A DNA stretch of 64,000 nucleotides from CAUZFZ01 sp963579025 (GTDB taxonomy: Bacteria; Planctomycetota; Planctomycetia; Planctomycetales; Planctomycetaceae), in NCBI GenBank assembly GCA_963579025.1, contig CAUZFZ010000040.1, forward strand, positions 1 to 64,000, read 5' to 3'. Shown in pieces: positions 35,629 to 45,150 of the stretch; the stretch's first letter is position 1; the number at the start of each line of letters is the position of its first letter. The notes under the pieces are model-generated. The model made no database searches and was not told the origin of the DNA. It saw only the letters and a program-made list of their open reading frames with translations. A program made the position numbers and the translations under genes.

Positions 35629-37014
35629 CTACGCGATGATCTCTTCCGGGACGTGCCCGAAGACATCCGTCAGGCGGAAGTCGCGGCCGGCGTAGCGGTA
35701 GGTCAGTTGCTTGTGGTCCAGACCGAGCAGGTGCAGCGACGTCGCGTGCATGTCGTGGAAGTTGAACTTGTTTTCCATCGCGCTGATGCCGAATTCGTCC
35801 GACGCACCAAACCGTTGGCCACCTTTGACGCCGCCACCACACATCCACATGGAGAAGCCCGTCGAATTGTGGTCGCGACCGTCGTCGTTGCGCACCGCGG
35901 GTGTGCGACCGAATTCGCCGCTCCACATGATCAGCGTATCCTTCAGCATGTCGCGCTGTTTGAGGTCCGCGATCAGCGCGGCAATCGGCTGGTCGGTGGC
36001 TTTGCAGTTCGACGTGAGGCGTGCCTTCAGGCCCTTGTGCTGATCCCAGCCTTCGTGTGTCAGTTCGATAAATCGCACGCCAGACTCGGCAAAGCGACGC
36101 GCCATCAGGCAGGCGCGGCCGAATTCGTCGGTCGGACCGCCACCGATTCCATACTGCTTCTGCGTTGCCAGCGTTTCGTCCGAGATGTCCAGGACACGCG
36201 GAACAGCCGACTGCATGCGGAACGCCAGCTCATACGATTCAATGACGCCGTCGATCTGCGAGTTCAACGGCTGTCGTTGAGCAAGATCGCGATTGAGCGA
36301 CTGCACGAGGTCGAGCTGTTTGCGCTGAAGTGCCGCGGGGAGTTGCGTGTTCTCGATGTTGCCCAGACTCGCTTTGCTGAGCTGACCGTCGATCTTTGTG
36401 CCCTGGTAGAACGCGGGCAGGAACGCGCTGCCGTAATTCTGAGCACCACCCAGTCGAGCGGGTGGTTTGATCGTGATGAAGCCAGGCAGGTCCTGACTCT
36501 CGGTCCCCAGACCGTACAGAACCCAGGCCCCCATCGACGGACGCACAAACTGAAAGTTGCCGGTGTGCAACTGAATCAGCGCCTGAGGGTGATTCGGGAT
36601 GTCACCGTACGCTCCGTTGATCAGACACAGGTCATCGGCGTGCTTCGACAAGTGCGGGTACAGCTCGGAGATTTCGATTCCGCTCTCTCCCTGCGGCTGG
36701 AATTTCCACGGCGACGACTTCAGCTTGCGACCCTTCTGGCTGTTCAATGCCGTCCCGAGACTTCCCGGATTCTTGCCTTCGTGTTTCTTCAGCCCCGGCT
36801 TGTAATCGAACGTGTCGACGTGAGATGGTCCTCCGCGCATACAGAGGAAGATCACGCGTTTAGCCTTCGCGCCGAAATGCGGCTGCTTCGGAGCCAGCGG
36901 GTTTTCGAACGACGATTCTTTCGCCGCGGCTTCGTGAGCCAGTCCCGCAAATGCCGTGTAACCGAATCCGCATGAAACCGATTGCAGAATCTGTCGACGG
37001 GAAAATTCCATCAT
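35629..37014 (-). CDS. DUF1501 domain-containing protein, Tat-type N terminus (second)
   Basis: A 461-residue DUF1501 protein distinct from the one at 122-1540. It starts with a twin-arginine-type motif (FSRRQILQSVSCGFGYTAFAGLA). Family landmarks are VIFLCMRGGPSHVDTFDYKP, GISISELYPHL-type sequence, FIELTHEGWDQHKGL, MWSGEFGRTPAV and GRDHNSTGFSMWMCGGGVKGG. Expected exported, with a sulfatase/alkaline-phosphatase-like fold and unknown substrate. Adjacent ATG codons at 37014 and 37011 are alternative starts. It ends 10 bp from the inverted repeat at 35472-35619 and faces alanine dehydrogenase convergently. Confidence 0.92.
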   Translation of the reverse strand: MMEFSRRQILQSVSCGFGYTAFAGLAHEAAAKESSFENPLAPKQPHFGAKAKRVIFLCMRGGPSHVDTFDYKPGLKKHEGKNPGSLGTALNSQKGRKLKSSPWKFQPQGESGIEISELYPHLSKHADDLCLINGAYGDIPNHPQALIQLHTGNFQFVRPSMGAWVLYGLGTESQDLPGFITIKPPARLGGAQNYGSAFLPAFYQGTKIDGQLSKASLGNIENTQLPAALQRKQLDLVQSLNRDLAQRQPLNSQIDGVIESYELAFRMQSAVPRVLDISDETLATQKQYGIGGGPTDEFGRACLMARRFAESGVRFIELTHEGWDQHKGLKARLTSNCKATDQPIAALIADLKQRDMLKDTLIMWSGEFGRTPAVRNDDGRDHNSTGFSMWMCGGGVKGGQRFGASDEFGISAMENKFNFHDMHATSLHLLGLDHKQLTYRYAGRDFRLTDVFGHVPEEIIA

Positions 37015-37168
37015 TGCCTGAGTCCTTGAATGGTCTGTGATCCGCAGCCCTGTTATCGGCGTATGCGGGAAATTGAAAATAGCCATAGTGGCACCATACC
37101 GTCAATGCCCCGTGGACCGTCCAATGTACCCAGCTCGATCCTGATTTCAGAAAGACGAGGCGGACGGC

Positions 37169-40100
37169 GTGTCAGACAAGGAACAGTCAATCCCCGAACC
37201 GGGACTCGGCAGCGCGGATATGTCCGCGAAGCACAACGAGATCGCCGAGCTGCGGCATCGACTGGAAACGCTGGAACGCTTCGGACCCGCTGACCTGACC
37301 GGTCGCTGCGAGTCGCTCGCAAAGTTGGAATCCGATGTCGTCGAACTGCTGGCTGCCCGCGACGACGGCGACGTGACGACACTCGGGCTGGGCACCATGC
37401 TCGGCTGGCTGAAGCACTGGCGCACACTGTGCGAGCGGAATCAACTGGAGGACTCAGCAGTCGAGTGTGCCCGGTTGGCGACCGACTCGCTGCAGCAGGC
37501 CGCGAGCGTCTGGCACGATCGCGTGCTTGCCGAATCCGAAACTGCTGATGCCGCCGCGCTGTTTCAGCATCTGATGCGAACGCGACAGTTTCTGTTCGAC
37601 ATCGAATCACGCGAAGGAGCGGCCACTCGCACCGAGCGCCCCGTTGAGGAATTGCGCGATGCATTGCGAGAGCACATGCAGACGCGTCTGACCGCCGAAC
37701 AGCCGGACGAGGCACAGCTTAATCAATGGTCCGAACTGATCGTTGATCAGTGCGCCGCCATTCTGACTGCAATCGATGAACTCCCGCCGGACCGCGCGGC
37801 CGTGCAGCTCGAACTGGCCATTGATGCGGCCGGGTGGCATCTGAAACACATCGACAAGCGCAAGTGCCGGGCAACATCTCGAATCCGCGTGAAGCTGAAA
37901 CGGCTGCGAGCCGAGCTGCAGGAACGGCGCCTGAGTGTGCGGATGGAATCGATCTTTGGCCTCCGGCTGGTGGCCTTTACTGAGCGGCTGATTCTGTCGC
38001 TGATCATTCTGGTGGTCGTGATCATGGCGACCGAGTGGACCGTCACGCTGCCGGACCGCACATTGTTCTGGCTCAACGTGGTCGACGCCGGCGCATGTGC
38101 CGTGTTCCTGCTCGAATTCTCCGTCAGGCTGTGTCTGGTCAGCGGGCGCTGGAGCTGGTTTCGGCGACATTTTCTGATCGATCTGATTCCGTCGATTCCG
38201 GTCGGGATGCTGTCGATCGGTCTGACGCAGGCAGATGTGCTGCGCGCCGGTCGACTGGCCCGATTCATTCGGCTGTCCCGACTGGTGCGTTATGTGCGCG
38301 TGCTGCGCCCGGTAATCCAGGTCGTGCGTGCATTCGGACTGATGGCTCGTGGCATCGACCGGCTGGTACGCGGACACAGTCACGTTCTGAATGGCAATGT
38401 GATCCTGTACCCGACGCTTGAAGAGACGCAGCGATACCTCGGTCGACTGCAGCGTGAAGATGTGGAACTGCAGACGCTGCAACAGCGGATTCTGCACGCA
38501 TGGGGAACGTGCCTGTCCGAAGCCAGCGACGACACCGCACGAGCGAACGTTTCTACAGCGCGCGTCGCGTTTCTGACGTACACGTACAACGACAAGTTGA
38601 TCCGCTTCGATGAGGGTGCCAGTTCGGCGAGCGGTGTGCGCGACATTCCGGCCCAGGCTCTGCTTGACCAGATGGAAGCGCTCGAACCAGCGCTGGTCGC
38701 ACCGATGCTGGGTGAAGTTCTGACGGCTCAGTTGGCGGGAGTCGTACGCAGACTGGCGACGGCCCCATTTAAGTGGCTGCCCATCATTCGCGGACTGGTG
38801 CCGGGGAATGCAGCGGACCTCGATGATGTCACAGCCGTTGCGGCAGCGGCGCGGCGATCGGCCCGCTATCTGCGCAAGTTCTATGACACGTGGTTCTGGG
38901 CGTCTGATCTGTATGGCACAGTAACGCCATCGCAGTTTGTTGACCGGGTCGGCGCGCTGCTGGTGAAAAGCTCGTCCCGGCCGGCGTACCGACTGGCGCT
39001 GTTCGGCAGTGTCCTGCTGCTGACCGAGGGAATCTTCCAGGTGGCGACCCTGGATGCACTCGAGCCGATCCGACATTTTCTGAAGAACTTTGTCGGCACG
39101 ACCGTGATGGTCGTCGGTGGCGTGTGCATTGTCGTGTTGTCGGTCGGCTGGTGGTTGCAGCGCGTCGCTCGGGAAGCCACCGAATTCTACGAACGCAGCG
39201 TGCTGGGCCAGTTTCTACTACTGACAGATTCGATTCGCGCCGAGCAACTGGATCGCGATGCCGGGCTGCTGTTTGATCGCGTCCTGATGCCGGACTGGCC
39301 GCACGGTGCCGCCGAGCCTGATCGTGAACAACGCGTCGCCGAACTGGCAGAGCTGCTGCGGAGTTCCATGACACATTCAGCAGCTGGAACGGCACGGGAT
39401 GAGTTTCCATTCCTCGACCGTCTGACGCTGATGTACCGCGACTGGCTCGACGGAGCGATGTTCACGAAGTCGGATACTCGCGCGACGACTCAGATGCTGG
39501 GCAACACCGCCTTGCGGCAGCTACTGCTGACGTCACATCGACTCACTAAGAAGGACATGAAGGCCCTGTCGCTGGTCGATCTGGAGAATCAGAAGTCTCC
39601 ATTCAAGGGACCATACCTGTGGTTCCAGTTCATCAGTCAGTCGATCGCGCATTCGGTGGCGTGTCTGCTGGTTGAATACAACCGTCGGGCAATTCCGCTG
39701 GACGAACTGGAACACTGCAGTGACGACTTGAAATCGGCCTATACGTCGTGGCTGGGAACGGCGACGACAATCGAAACCGACACGACAAATCCCAGCGAAG
39801 AAGAATCGAGATATGTGACAACGGCGTTTACGGCGTTGCACTTCCTGGATCCCGACGAACGACGCGAGGCGGAAGTCGAGTCGCGGTTCGGTCCGGCCGT
39901 GCTGCACCGCATGAAGATGGATCGCAGTCTGATGATTCGGCGGACATTCGGCACATTTCCGATGCACCTGCGTCCGCGAGGCGAACGAGTCGTCAATCTG
40001 TTCGCGTTGTACGAAGGCTGGATTGCTGGCGGTCGAGTATTTCTGCTGCCCCTGTTTCTGCTTTTCGCCGGCCTGAAGGGTCTGGGAAGACTGATTGCCT

Positions 40101-40936
40101 GGATCTACCACGCGGCTCAGGACATTCGTTACCCCGAGCGACGAGCCATCCGTATCGACGCAGCTCAGGCAGACTTTTCTGTGGCCGAGCGGAAGATCAA
40201 CCGAATTCGCGGACCTGTCGCGGCGGCTTGTGCGAGATTACGGGCCGCTCTTGATCCGGCCTGGCTGGGGACTCCGTTGCCGGGCGAGCGGGCGACATTG
40301 CTACGAGGGTCGGATGCGGTCACGGACCTGCTGTTCCTGAAACTGGGACCGTCACTCGAACGCGTTGTCCAGGCCGAACGTCTTCGTTCGGAAGACAATA
40401 TGCGTCGGCTGGGCCGTGCCCTATCCGATGGACTCCTTGAGAAAATCGCTCAACAACGGGGCCTGCCGGCTTCTGCCTTTTCGTCGCGCGTCCATTTGCG
40501 TGCGGCGGGAATCGCCGTGCATGCCGATCTGTTCGGAGTCCGCAGCCGCCTGTTCGCGCTGCCGCTGCTGCGGGAAGTCTTTGCGACAACGCAGGCGCGA
40601 CCCCGGTGGAAGGATCGGTTCCGATTGCGCTTCCGATTGCGGTCAGCCTTCAAACGCTACTGGGCGACGCATGGCACTTCCGATCCCCTCACACGTCGTC
40701 GCGCGTGGCGAGCGACATTGACGAATGAAAACGGTGTCGACGCGGCGCTGCATGCATGGGCTGAGCATGGCGATGAGGTCGCCGCTGTGGGTGAGCAGTT
40801 GCTGGGCGATGTGCTGTCACACCCCGGACGCATTACCGAGCAACTCCTCGCACTGCGCACGATCCAGACATTTACAGTGCTGGATGTCCTGCACTATCGC
40901 GAGCAGATTCGCGAACTCGGCCAGTACGACATGTGA
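37169..40936 (+). CDS. Large membrane protein with voltage-sensor domain
   Basis: A 1,255-residue protein. Residues 1-265 are soluble and helical. Residues about 268-400 form a four-helix voltage-sensor-like module: S1 (LILSLIILVVVIMATEW), S2 with FxxE (F313, E316), S3 with D338 (FLIDLIPSIPVGM), and S4 with arginines at every third position from R359 to R380, eight in all. No TVGYG-type filter is present. Two further TM segments occur near residue 615-655 (LALFGSVLLLTEGIFQVAT, VMVVGGVCIVVLSVGWWL), and another near 950 (GGRVFLLPLFLLFAGLKGLG). The rest is soluble and of unknown fold. The start is a GTG with GAGG 8 nt upstream. Ion-channel-like annotation would be only partly justified; a voltage-sensing signalling protein is equally possible. 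Confidence 0.85.
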   Translation: MSDKEQSIPEPGLGSADMSAKHNEIAELRHRLETLERFGPADLTGRCESLAKLESDVVELLAARDDGDVTTLGLGTMLGWLKHWRTLCERNQLEDSAVECARLATDSLQQAASVWHDRVLAESETADAAALFQHLMRTRQFLFDIESREGAATRTERPVEELRDALREHMQTRLTAEQPDEAQLNQWSELIVDQCAAILTAIDELPPDRAAVQLELAIDAAGWHLKHIDKRKCRATSRIRVKLKRLRAELQERRLSVRMESIFGLRLVAFTERLILSLIILVVVIMATEWTVTLPDRTLFWLNVVDAGACAVFLLEFSVRLCLVSGRWSWFRRHFLIDLIPSIPVGMLSIGLTQADVLRAGRLARFIRLSRLVRYVRVLRPVIQVVRAFGLMARGIDRLVRGHSHVLNGNVILYPTLEETQRYLGRLQREDVELQTLQQRILHAWGTCLSEASDDTARANVSTARVAFLTYTYNDKLIRFDEGASSASGVRDIPAQALLDQMEALEPALVAPMLGEVLTAQLAGVVRRLATAPFKWLPIIRGLVPGNAADLDDVTAVAAAARRSARYLRKFYDTWFWASDLYGTVTPSQFVDRVGALLVKSSSRPAYRLALFGSVLLLTEGIFQVATLDALEPIRHFLKNFVGTTVMVVGGVCIVVLSVGWWLQRVAREATEFYERSVLGQFLLLTDSIRAEQLDRDAGLLFDRVLMPDWPHGAAEPDREQRVAELAELLRSSMTHSAAGTARDEFPFLDRLTLMYRDWLDGAMFTKSDTRATTQMLGNTALRQLLLTSHRLTKKDMKALSLVDLENQKSPFKGPYLWFQFISQSIAHSVACLLVEYNRRAIPLDELEHCSDDLKSAYTSWLGTATTIETDTTNPSEEESRYVTTAFTALHFLDPDERREAEVESRFGPAVLHRMKMDRSLMIRRTFGTFPMHLRPRGERVVNLFALYEGWIAGGRVFLLPLFLLFAGLKGLGRLIAWIYHAAQDIRYPERRAIRIDAAQADFSVAERKINRIRGPVAAACARLRAALDPAWLGTPLPGERATLLRGSDAVTDLLFLKLGPSLERVVQAERLRSEDNMRRLGRALSDGLLEKIAQQRGLPASAFSSRVHLRAAGIAVHADLFGVRSRLFALPLLREVFATTQARPRWKDRFRLRFRLRSAFKRYWATHGTSDPLTRRRAWRATLTNENGVDAALHAWAEHGDEVAAVGEQLLGDVLSHPGRITEQLLALRTIQTFTVLDVLHYREQIRELGQYDM

Positions 40937-40968
40937 TCTGGCACTCGGCTGTTGTGAGTGGCGAAGCC

Positions 40969-41139
40969 ACACCAAAGTAGCCATCTCGCTCCGCCGAGAT
41001 GAGCCGATCGCGGAAAAACGCATCGAGCCAGTTTCGCTCAGTCGTTTACGGCACGCTCCCGCAATGAGATGTTCCGGGAGATTCCCTGGCGTCTGGTCAC
41101 GCCAGCTCATCTCGACGGAGCGAGATGGCTACTTTGTGT
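40969..41139. repeat. Long inverted repeat with inner hairpin
   Basis: Near-perfect arms of about 35 nt at 40969-41004 and 41105-41139 (one extra base and one mismatch) enclose a 7-bp hairpin (41086-41092/41099-41105). The left arm carries GTAGCCATCTCGCTCCG, which also overlaps the alanine dehydrogenase stop at 35455-35471. A further short palindrome (GACGGAC/GTCCGTC) follows near 41145-41163. Confidence 0.88.
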
Positions 41140-41382
41140 ATAAACGACGGACGAGTCGTCCGTCCTGCAGGCCCTGCGAATCGCCTTGACTTGATGCGTA
41201 CGGAGGCTCGCCTCGCCCGACCCCGGCGACGTTGAAACTGAGGCCTGACAGAGCACTCGAGTGATCTAACGAAAAGTCCGGGCACCCCGCGGCCTGAACC
41301 AGCCATTCCCCTCGAATGGTGGCCAGGTCGCGAAGTACCCGGAAGAGGCGACCTCACTCGCCAGTCTCGTCTTCCTGCGAAA
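41140..41382. other. Intergenic tail between convergent genes
   Basis: With the inverted repeat just before it, this completes a gene-free 446 bp between the voltage-sensor gene and the RTX gene, which converge. I see no further gene, RNA or clear terminator beyond the small palindrome near 41145-41163. Confidence 0.4.
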
Positions 41383-44300
41383 TCAGCAGGCGTTCACTTC
41401 ATCCAGCAGAGCGTCAATGTGGACCGCTTCGCCGGCCTCGACACACAGGACATCCGCGAAGCCGTCCTGAGCGAAGAACTCGTCAACGCCGGCTCCGCCT
41501 TCCATGTAGTCCTCGCCATCGCCGCCGGTCAGCAGATCGTCGCCTGCGTCGCCGAAGATGCGATCACGACCGGCTCCACCATCGAGCACATCGTTGCCGT
41601 CTCCACCACGAATCACATCGTGGCCGTCGCCGCCCACAATCGTGTCGTCACCTTCACCACCGATCAGCGTGTTGTTGCCGGAGCCTCCGTTGAGGTAATC
41701 GTTACCCGGACCACCGTGCAGGAAATCGTTGCCCGCTCGGCCGAAGACCACATCGTCACCCTGCCCGGCATAAACCCGGTCGTTGCCACTACCGGCGTCG
41801 ATCGAGTCATTGCCGCGATTCAGGTTGCCAACACGTCGCAGGTAGTTGTCGGCCAGCACGCGGTCGGTGCCTGGCAACGGCGTCGCTGCCAGTGAGTTCG
41901 GTCCGTCTCCCAGAACCAGATCGTGTCCGGCTCCCGAGTTGATCCGATCGTTGCCGCCACCGCCGACGATGATGTCAGCTCCGCCGCGACCGGCGATGCG
42001 GTCGTTGCCAGCACCACCGAAGATCAGATCGTTGTCCGGAATCTCTGGATGCCTTTCCGGAACTTCGTGCGGATCGATCTCACCGACAACCAGGTCGGTC
42101 AGTTCCGCGTCGAGATCGGCCAGGTCCGTCGTCAGGTCAGCCGTCGAGATGACCACGGGATCAGTCGGCATCGGCTGGGGATCGGTCGGATCGTCGCGTC
42201 GCTGACGAGGTCCGCCGACCATCGTGTCGTGTCCGGCTCCGCCTTCCATGTAATCGTGTCCGGCTCCACCGTGCATGACATCGTTGCCACGTCCCTGCTG
42301 TGAGAGGTCTGAGAGAGCCCAGTCGAGTGCCGTCATCGGACGCGCGTCCGTCGGCAGGAAGCCGTCGCCGAACATCCAGTCGTTGCCCGTGCCACCGGCC
42401 AGCGAGTCATCGCCGTTGGCTCCGGCCATCGAATCGTCACCGGCTCCGCCGTACAGCGCGTCGTTTCCGTTACCGCCATACAGAGCGTCATTGCCACCCT
42501 GACCCAGCACGACATCGTGGCCATTTCCGGCATGCACGCCGTCATTGCCGGCTCCGGCGAGGATCACGTCACGGCCGGCGCCGCCCCAGATCAGGTCGTT
42601 GCCCTCGTTCACGTGACTGAATCTCAGGATGTACTTGCGGACGTTCGTGCGATCACTCGGCAGGTTCTGCGGCAGACGGTTCGTGCCGTCGCCGAAGGCC
42701 CAGTCGTTACCGGAACCGGTGCGAATCTGATCGTCGCCGTCGCCACCGACCGCGATGTCATTTCCGACGCCTGTCCAGATGCGGTCATTACCAGCTCCGC
42801 CGAACACCAGATCGTTGTCTGTGACTTCCGGCCGTTCGGGCGGCAGCGGCTGTGGTTCGATTTCGCTGACGATCAAATCAGCCACCGCTGAGTCCACCAC
42901 ATTCGCCGTCAGCACGACCCGCGGATCAGCGGGCTCAACATCCGACCGATCCGGGTCCGTCGGATCGGTCGGCCGCCGGCGTGGTCCCGAGACGATCGTG
43001 TCATCGCCGCGTCCGCCTTCGATGAAGTCGTTGCCCGCTCCGCCGAAGATGACGTCATCGCCGCGACCCATCTGTGACAGGTCCGAGTTGACCCATTCGA
43101 TCGGTGTCATCGGACGCGGTGTTTCGGACAGGAATCCGTCACCGAAGATCCAGTCGTCGCCCACGCCACCGGCCAGAGCATCGTTGCCGTTCGCTCCCGC
43201 CATCGAATCGTTGCCGGCACCACCGTGCATCGAGTCGTTGCCTTCGCCGCCATACAGAGCGTCGTCGCCACTCTGACCGAGCACGATGTCGTCACCGGCT
43301 CCCGCATGCACGCCGTCATTGCCGGCTCCGGCCAGCACGATGTCGTTTCCACCGCCAGCCCAGACCAGATCATTACCTTTGTTCTGCTGGCTGAACCTCA
43401 GCACGGCATGCCAGACTCTCGCAACATCCGTCGGCAAAGCGGTCGGCAGTGAATTCGGGCCGTCGCCCAGGACCAGATCGCCGCCGGCTCCCGTGTACAG
43501 GTGATCGTTGCCGCTGCCGCCAACCACAATGTCACCACCGGCGCCACTGTAGATCGTGTCGTCGCCCCGGCCGCCGAAGACCAGATCGTTGCCCTTGCCG
43601 GACGCGATGAAGTCGTCGCCGGCTCCGCCTTCAATGTAGTCGTGGCCTTCGTTCAGGTTGCCAACGCGGACAACGTATTCTTTGAACGTGAGGTCAGCGT
43701 CGGTGATCGGAGTTTCGGCCAGGCTATTGGGGCCATCGCCCGTCGCGTAATCCGTGCCGGCTCCAAGATGCACCGTGTCGTTGCCCGATCCGCCGGCCAC
43801 GCTGTCGTCTCCGGCCATGGCGAAGACTTTGTCATCTTCGCTGCCACCAAAGACCAGGTCGTTGCCAACTCCGGCGTAGACCGCGTCGGCTCCACCACCC
43901 GCTTCGATGTAGTTGTTGCCTTCGCCGATTTCAGCCAGACGCAGCAGCACGTTTTCAGCGCTGGCCGGCGGCATGAGTGCGGGGCTGGGCAGTTCGTTCA
44001 GGCTGTTCCCGAGAATCAGGTCCGCACCGGTGAGTCCATAAATCGCATCGTTCCCGTCACCGCCGACAATGATGTCCGCCGTGAAACCGCCATACAGCAC
44101 GTCATCGCCTTTTCCACCGAGAATGATGTCGAGTCCGCCGGCGCCCAGAACCTGATCATCGCCGTTACCACCCTCAATCAGCTCGCCGACCGCTCCGCCA
44201 ATCAGTACGTCGTTGCCGTTTTCACCTTTGAGATGAGCGAACCCGAATCCGTTATGCACGATCGTGTCGGCTCCATTGCCGCCTTCGACGTCAACTGTGT

Positions 44301-44709
44301 CCGTCACTCCACCGTGGATGGTCACGGAATCGTCTCCACACAGCACATCGATGACGATCGTGTCGACCTGTGCGTCGGTCGCCGTGTAAGCCCAGGCTCC
44401 GTTGTCGTTGCTGATCGTGAAGACGATCTGTCCGATGGCCGTGTCGACGTTCACGGTGTCGGCGAGGTGAGTTCCCGTGAGTGTGGCTGTCCCGTTTGCG
44501 ACATTGAATGTGGGTTCGGTGGTGAACTGGCACAGGTCCGTGTTGTCGATGGGAGCGACTTCCGCCAGCACGCCGCCAGCGGCTGACAGCAACGCACGTT
44601 CCTGTAGAACTTCCATTTGCAGTGGGCGAACCTGAGGTCGTCGGCGATTCTTCCGGGCTTTGCGAAACAGAGATTTTCGGCTGGGCTTGCGGTTTGACTT
44701 GCGGGACAT
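41383..44709 (-). CDS. RTX (haemolysin-type calcium-binding repeat) protein
   Basis: A 1,108-residue protein made almost wholly of GGxGxDxxx nonapeptides, which fold as calcium-loaded beta-rolls. The basic N terminus (SRKSNRKPSRKSLFRKARKNR) is followed by LQMEVLQERALLSA, resembling the planctomycete LEPR-XLL N-terminal signature rather than a normal signal peptide. Repeats are grouped into blocks of about 260 residues that recur, each with DGPNSLP, LRxxNLNxGND or FGDGFL linkers and a variable Asp/Pro-rich spacer (such as PTDPTDPDRSDVEP). Export, perhaps type I, and adhesin or surface-layer function are likely. A strong AGGAGG lies 9 nt before the ATG, and a sigma54-like promoter element sits at 44792-44807. 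Confidence 0.93.
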   Translation of the reverse strand: MSRKSNRKPSRKSLFRKARKNRRRPQVRPLQMEVLQERALLSAAGGVLAEVAPIDNTDLCQFTTEPTFNVANGTATLTGTHLADTVNVDTAIGQIVFTISNDNGAWAYTATDAQVDTIVIDVLCGDDSVTIHGGVTDTVDVEGGNGADTIVHNGFGFAHLKGENGNDVLIGGAVGELIEGGNGDDQVLGAGGLDIILGGKGDDVLYGGFTADIIVGGDGNDAIYGLTGADLILGNSLNELPSPALMPPASAENVLLRLAEIGEGNNYIEAGGGADAVYAGVGNDLVFGGSEDDKVFAMAGDDSVAGGSGNDTVHLGAGTDYATGDGPNSLAETPITDADLTFKEYVVRVGNLNEGHDYIEGGAGDDFIASGKGNDLVFGGRGDDTIYSGAGGDIVVGGSGNDHLYTGAGGDLVLGDGPNSLPTALPTDVARVWHAVLRFSQQNKGNDLVWAGGGNDIVLAGAGNDGVHAGAGDDIVLGQSGDDALYGGEGNDSMHGGAGNDSMAGANGNDALAGGVGDDWIFGDGFLSETPRPMTPIEWVNSDLSQMGRGDDVIFGGAGNDFIEGGRGDDTIVSGPRRRPTDPTDPDRSDVEPADPRVVLTANVVDSAVADLIVSEIEPQPLPPERPEVTDNDLVFGGAGNDRIWTGVGNDIAVGGDGDDQIRTGSGNDWAFGDGTNRLPQNLPSDRTNVRKYILRFSHVNEGNDLIWGGAGRDVILAGAGNDGVHAGNGHDVVLGQGGNDALYGGNGNDALYGGAGDDSMAGANGDDSLAGGTGNDWMFGDGFLPTDARPMTALDWALSDLSQQGRGNDVMHGGAGHDYMEGGAGHDTMVGGPRQRRDDPTDPQPMPTDPVVISTADLTTDLADLDAELTDLVVGEIDPHEVPERHPEIPDNDLIFGGAGNDRIAGRGGADIIVGGGGNDRINSGAGHDLVLGDGPNSLAATPLPGTDRVLADNYLRRVGNLNRGNDSIDAGSGNDRVYAGQGDDVVFGRAGNDFLHGGPGNDYLNGGSGNNTLIGGEGDDTIVGGDGHDVIRGGDGNDVLDGGAGRDRIFGDAGDDLLTGGDGEDYMEGGAGVDEFFAQDGFADVLCVEAGEAVHIDALLDEVNAC

Positions 44710-45150
44710 GATTCATCGCCTCCTCGAGATGTGATGTGGTGGGCTGCCGTGGAGTCACGAAAGGGAGCAACCCGAACGAGGAGACGGTTAAGGCACGAAC
44801 GGTGCCAATCACCGGCAGGAATCCAGATGTCTTACATAAGTGACTATCTAGACTAAGGTTAGAGCGTATTCCGTCTGTTTACTGAGATTGCGAATCTCTA
44901 GGAGCGCCTTGAAATGGGACAGATTCTGATTGCACGATGCGCCTTGTGACAGGACACTCGTGACCTGTTCTGGTCCGACGCCCGTGAAAGGCTATCGTGC
45001 TGGAAGTTCGTTTCAGGGTCACTGTTTGAGCCATCGCGGCCTCTGCGACCTTCTGTTCCTGATTGTCTGAACAGAAGATTGCATAAGGACGCGAAGCGCA
45101 GCCTGTTTTCGGGTTACGGTCAGGCAGCGTCCGGGTGCCGGAGATGTGTC
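44710..45150. other. Divergent intergenic region, RTX / sigma54 activator
   Basis: 441 bp between the divergent RTX and sigma54-activator genes. It holds the RTX Shine-Dalgarno (44719-44724), the sigma54-like element (44792-44807) and a small hairpin, GAGATT/AATCTC, at 44884-44898. No coding sequence or RNA gene is apparent. This is where activator-binding sites would be expected. Confidence 0.5.
44792..44807 (-). promoter_or_regulatory. Candidate sigma54 (-24/-12) promoter for the RTX gene
   Basis: On the minus strand the sequence TGGCACCGTTCGTGCC has a perfect TGGCAC -24 box and the diagnostic GG-N10-GC spacing; the -12 side (GTGC) differs from consensus TTGC by one base. It would place transcription start about 70 nt before the RTX ATG. 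The same bases form a short palindrome (GGCAC/GTGCC), so a repressor operator is an alternative. Confidence 0.45.

Noticed and set aside
35620..36975. 451-residue plus-strand open frame
   Set aside because: Lies opposite the second DUF1501 gene, whose family motifs on the minus strand are clear.
37607..39076. 489-residue minus-strand open frame
   Set aside because: Antisense to the voltage-sensor gene. It lacks family features and is typical of spurious frames in GC-rich coding DNA.
43501..44586. 361-residue plus-strand open frame
   Set aside because: Antisense to the RTX repeats; its repetitive Val/Ala content mirrors the repeat and it has no ribosome-binding site or family.
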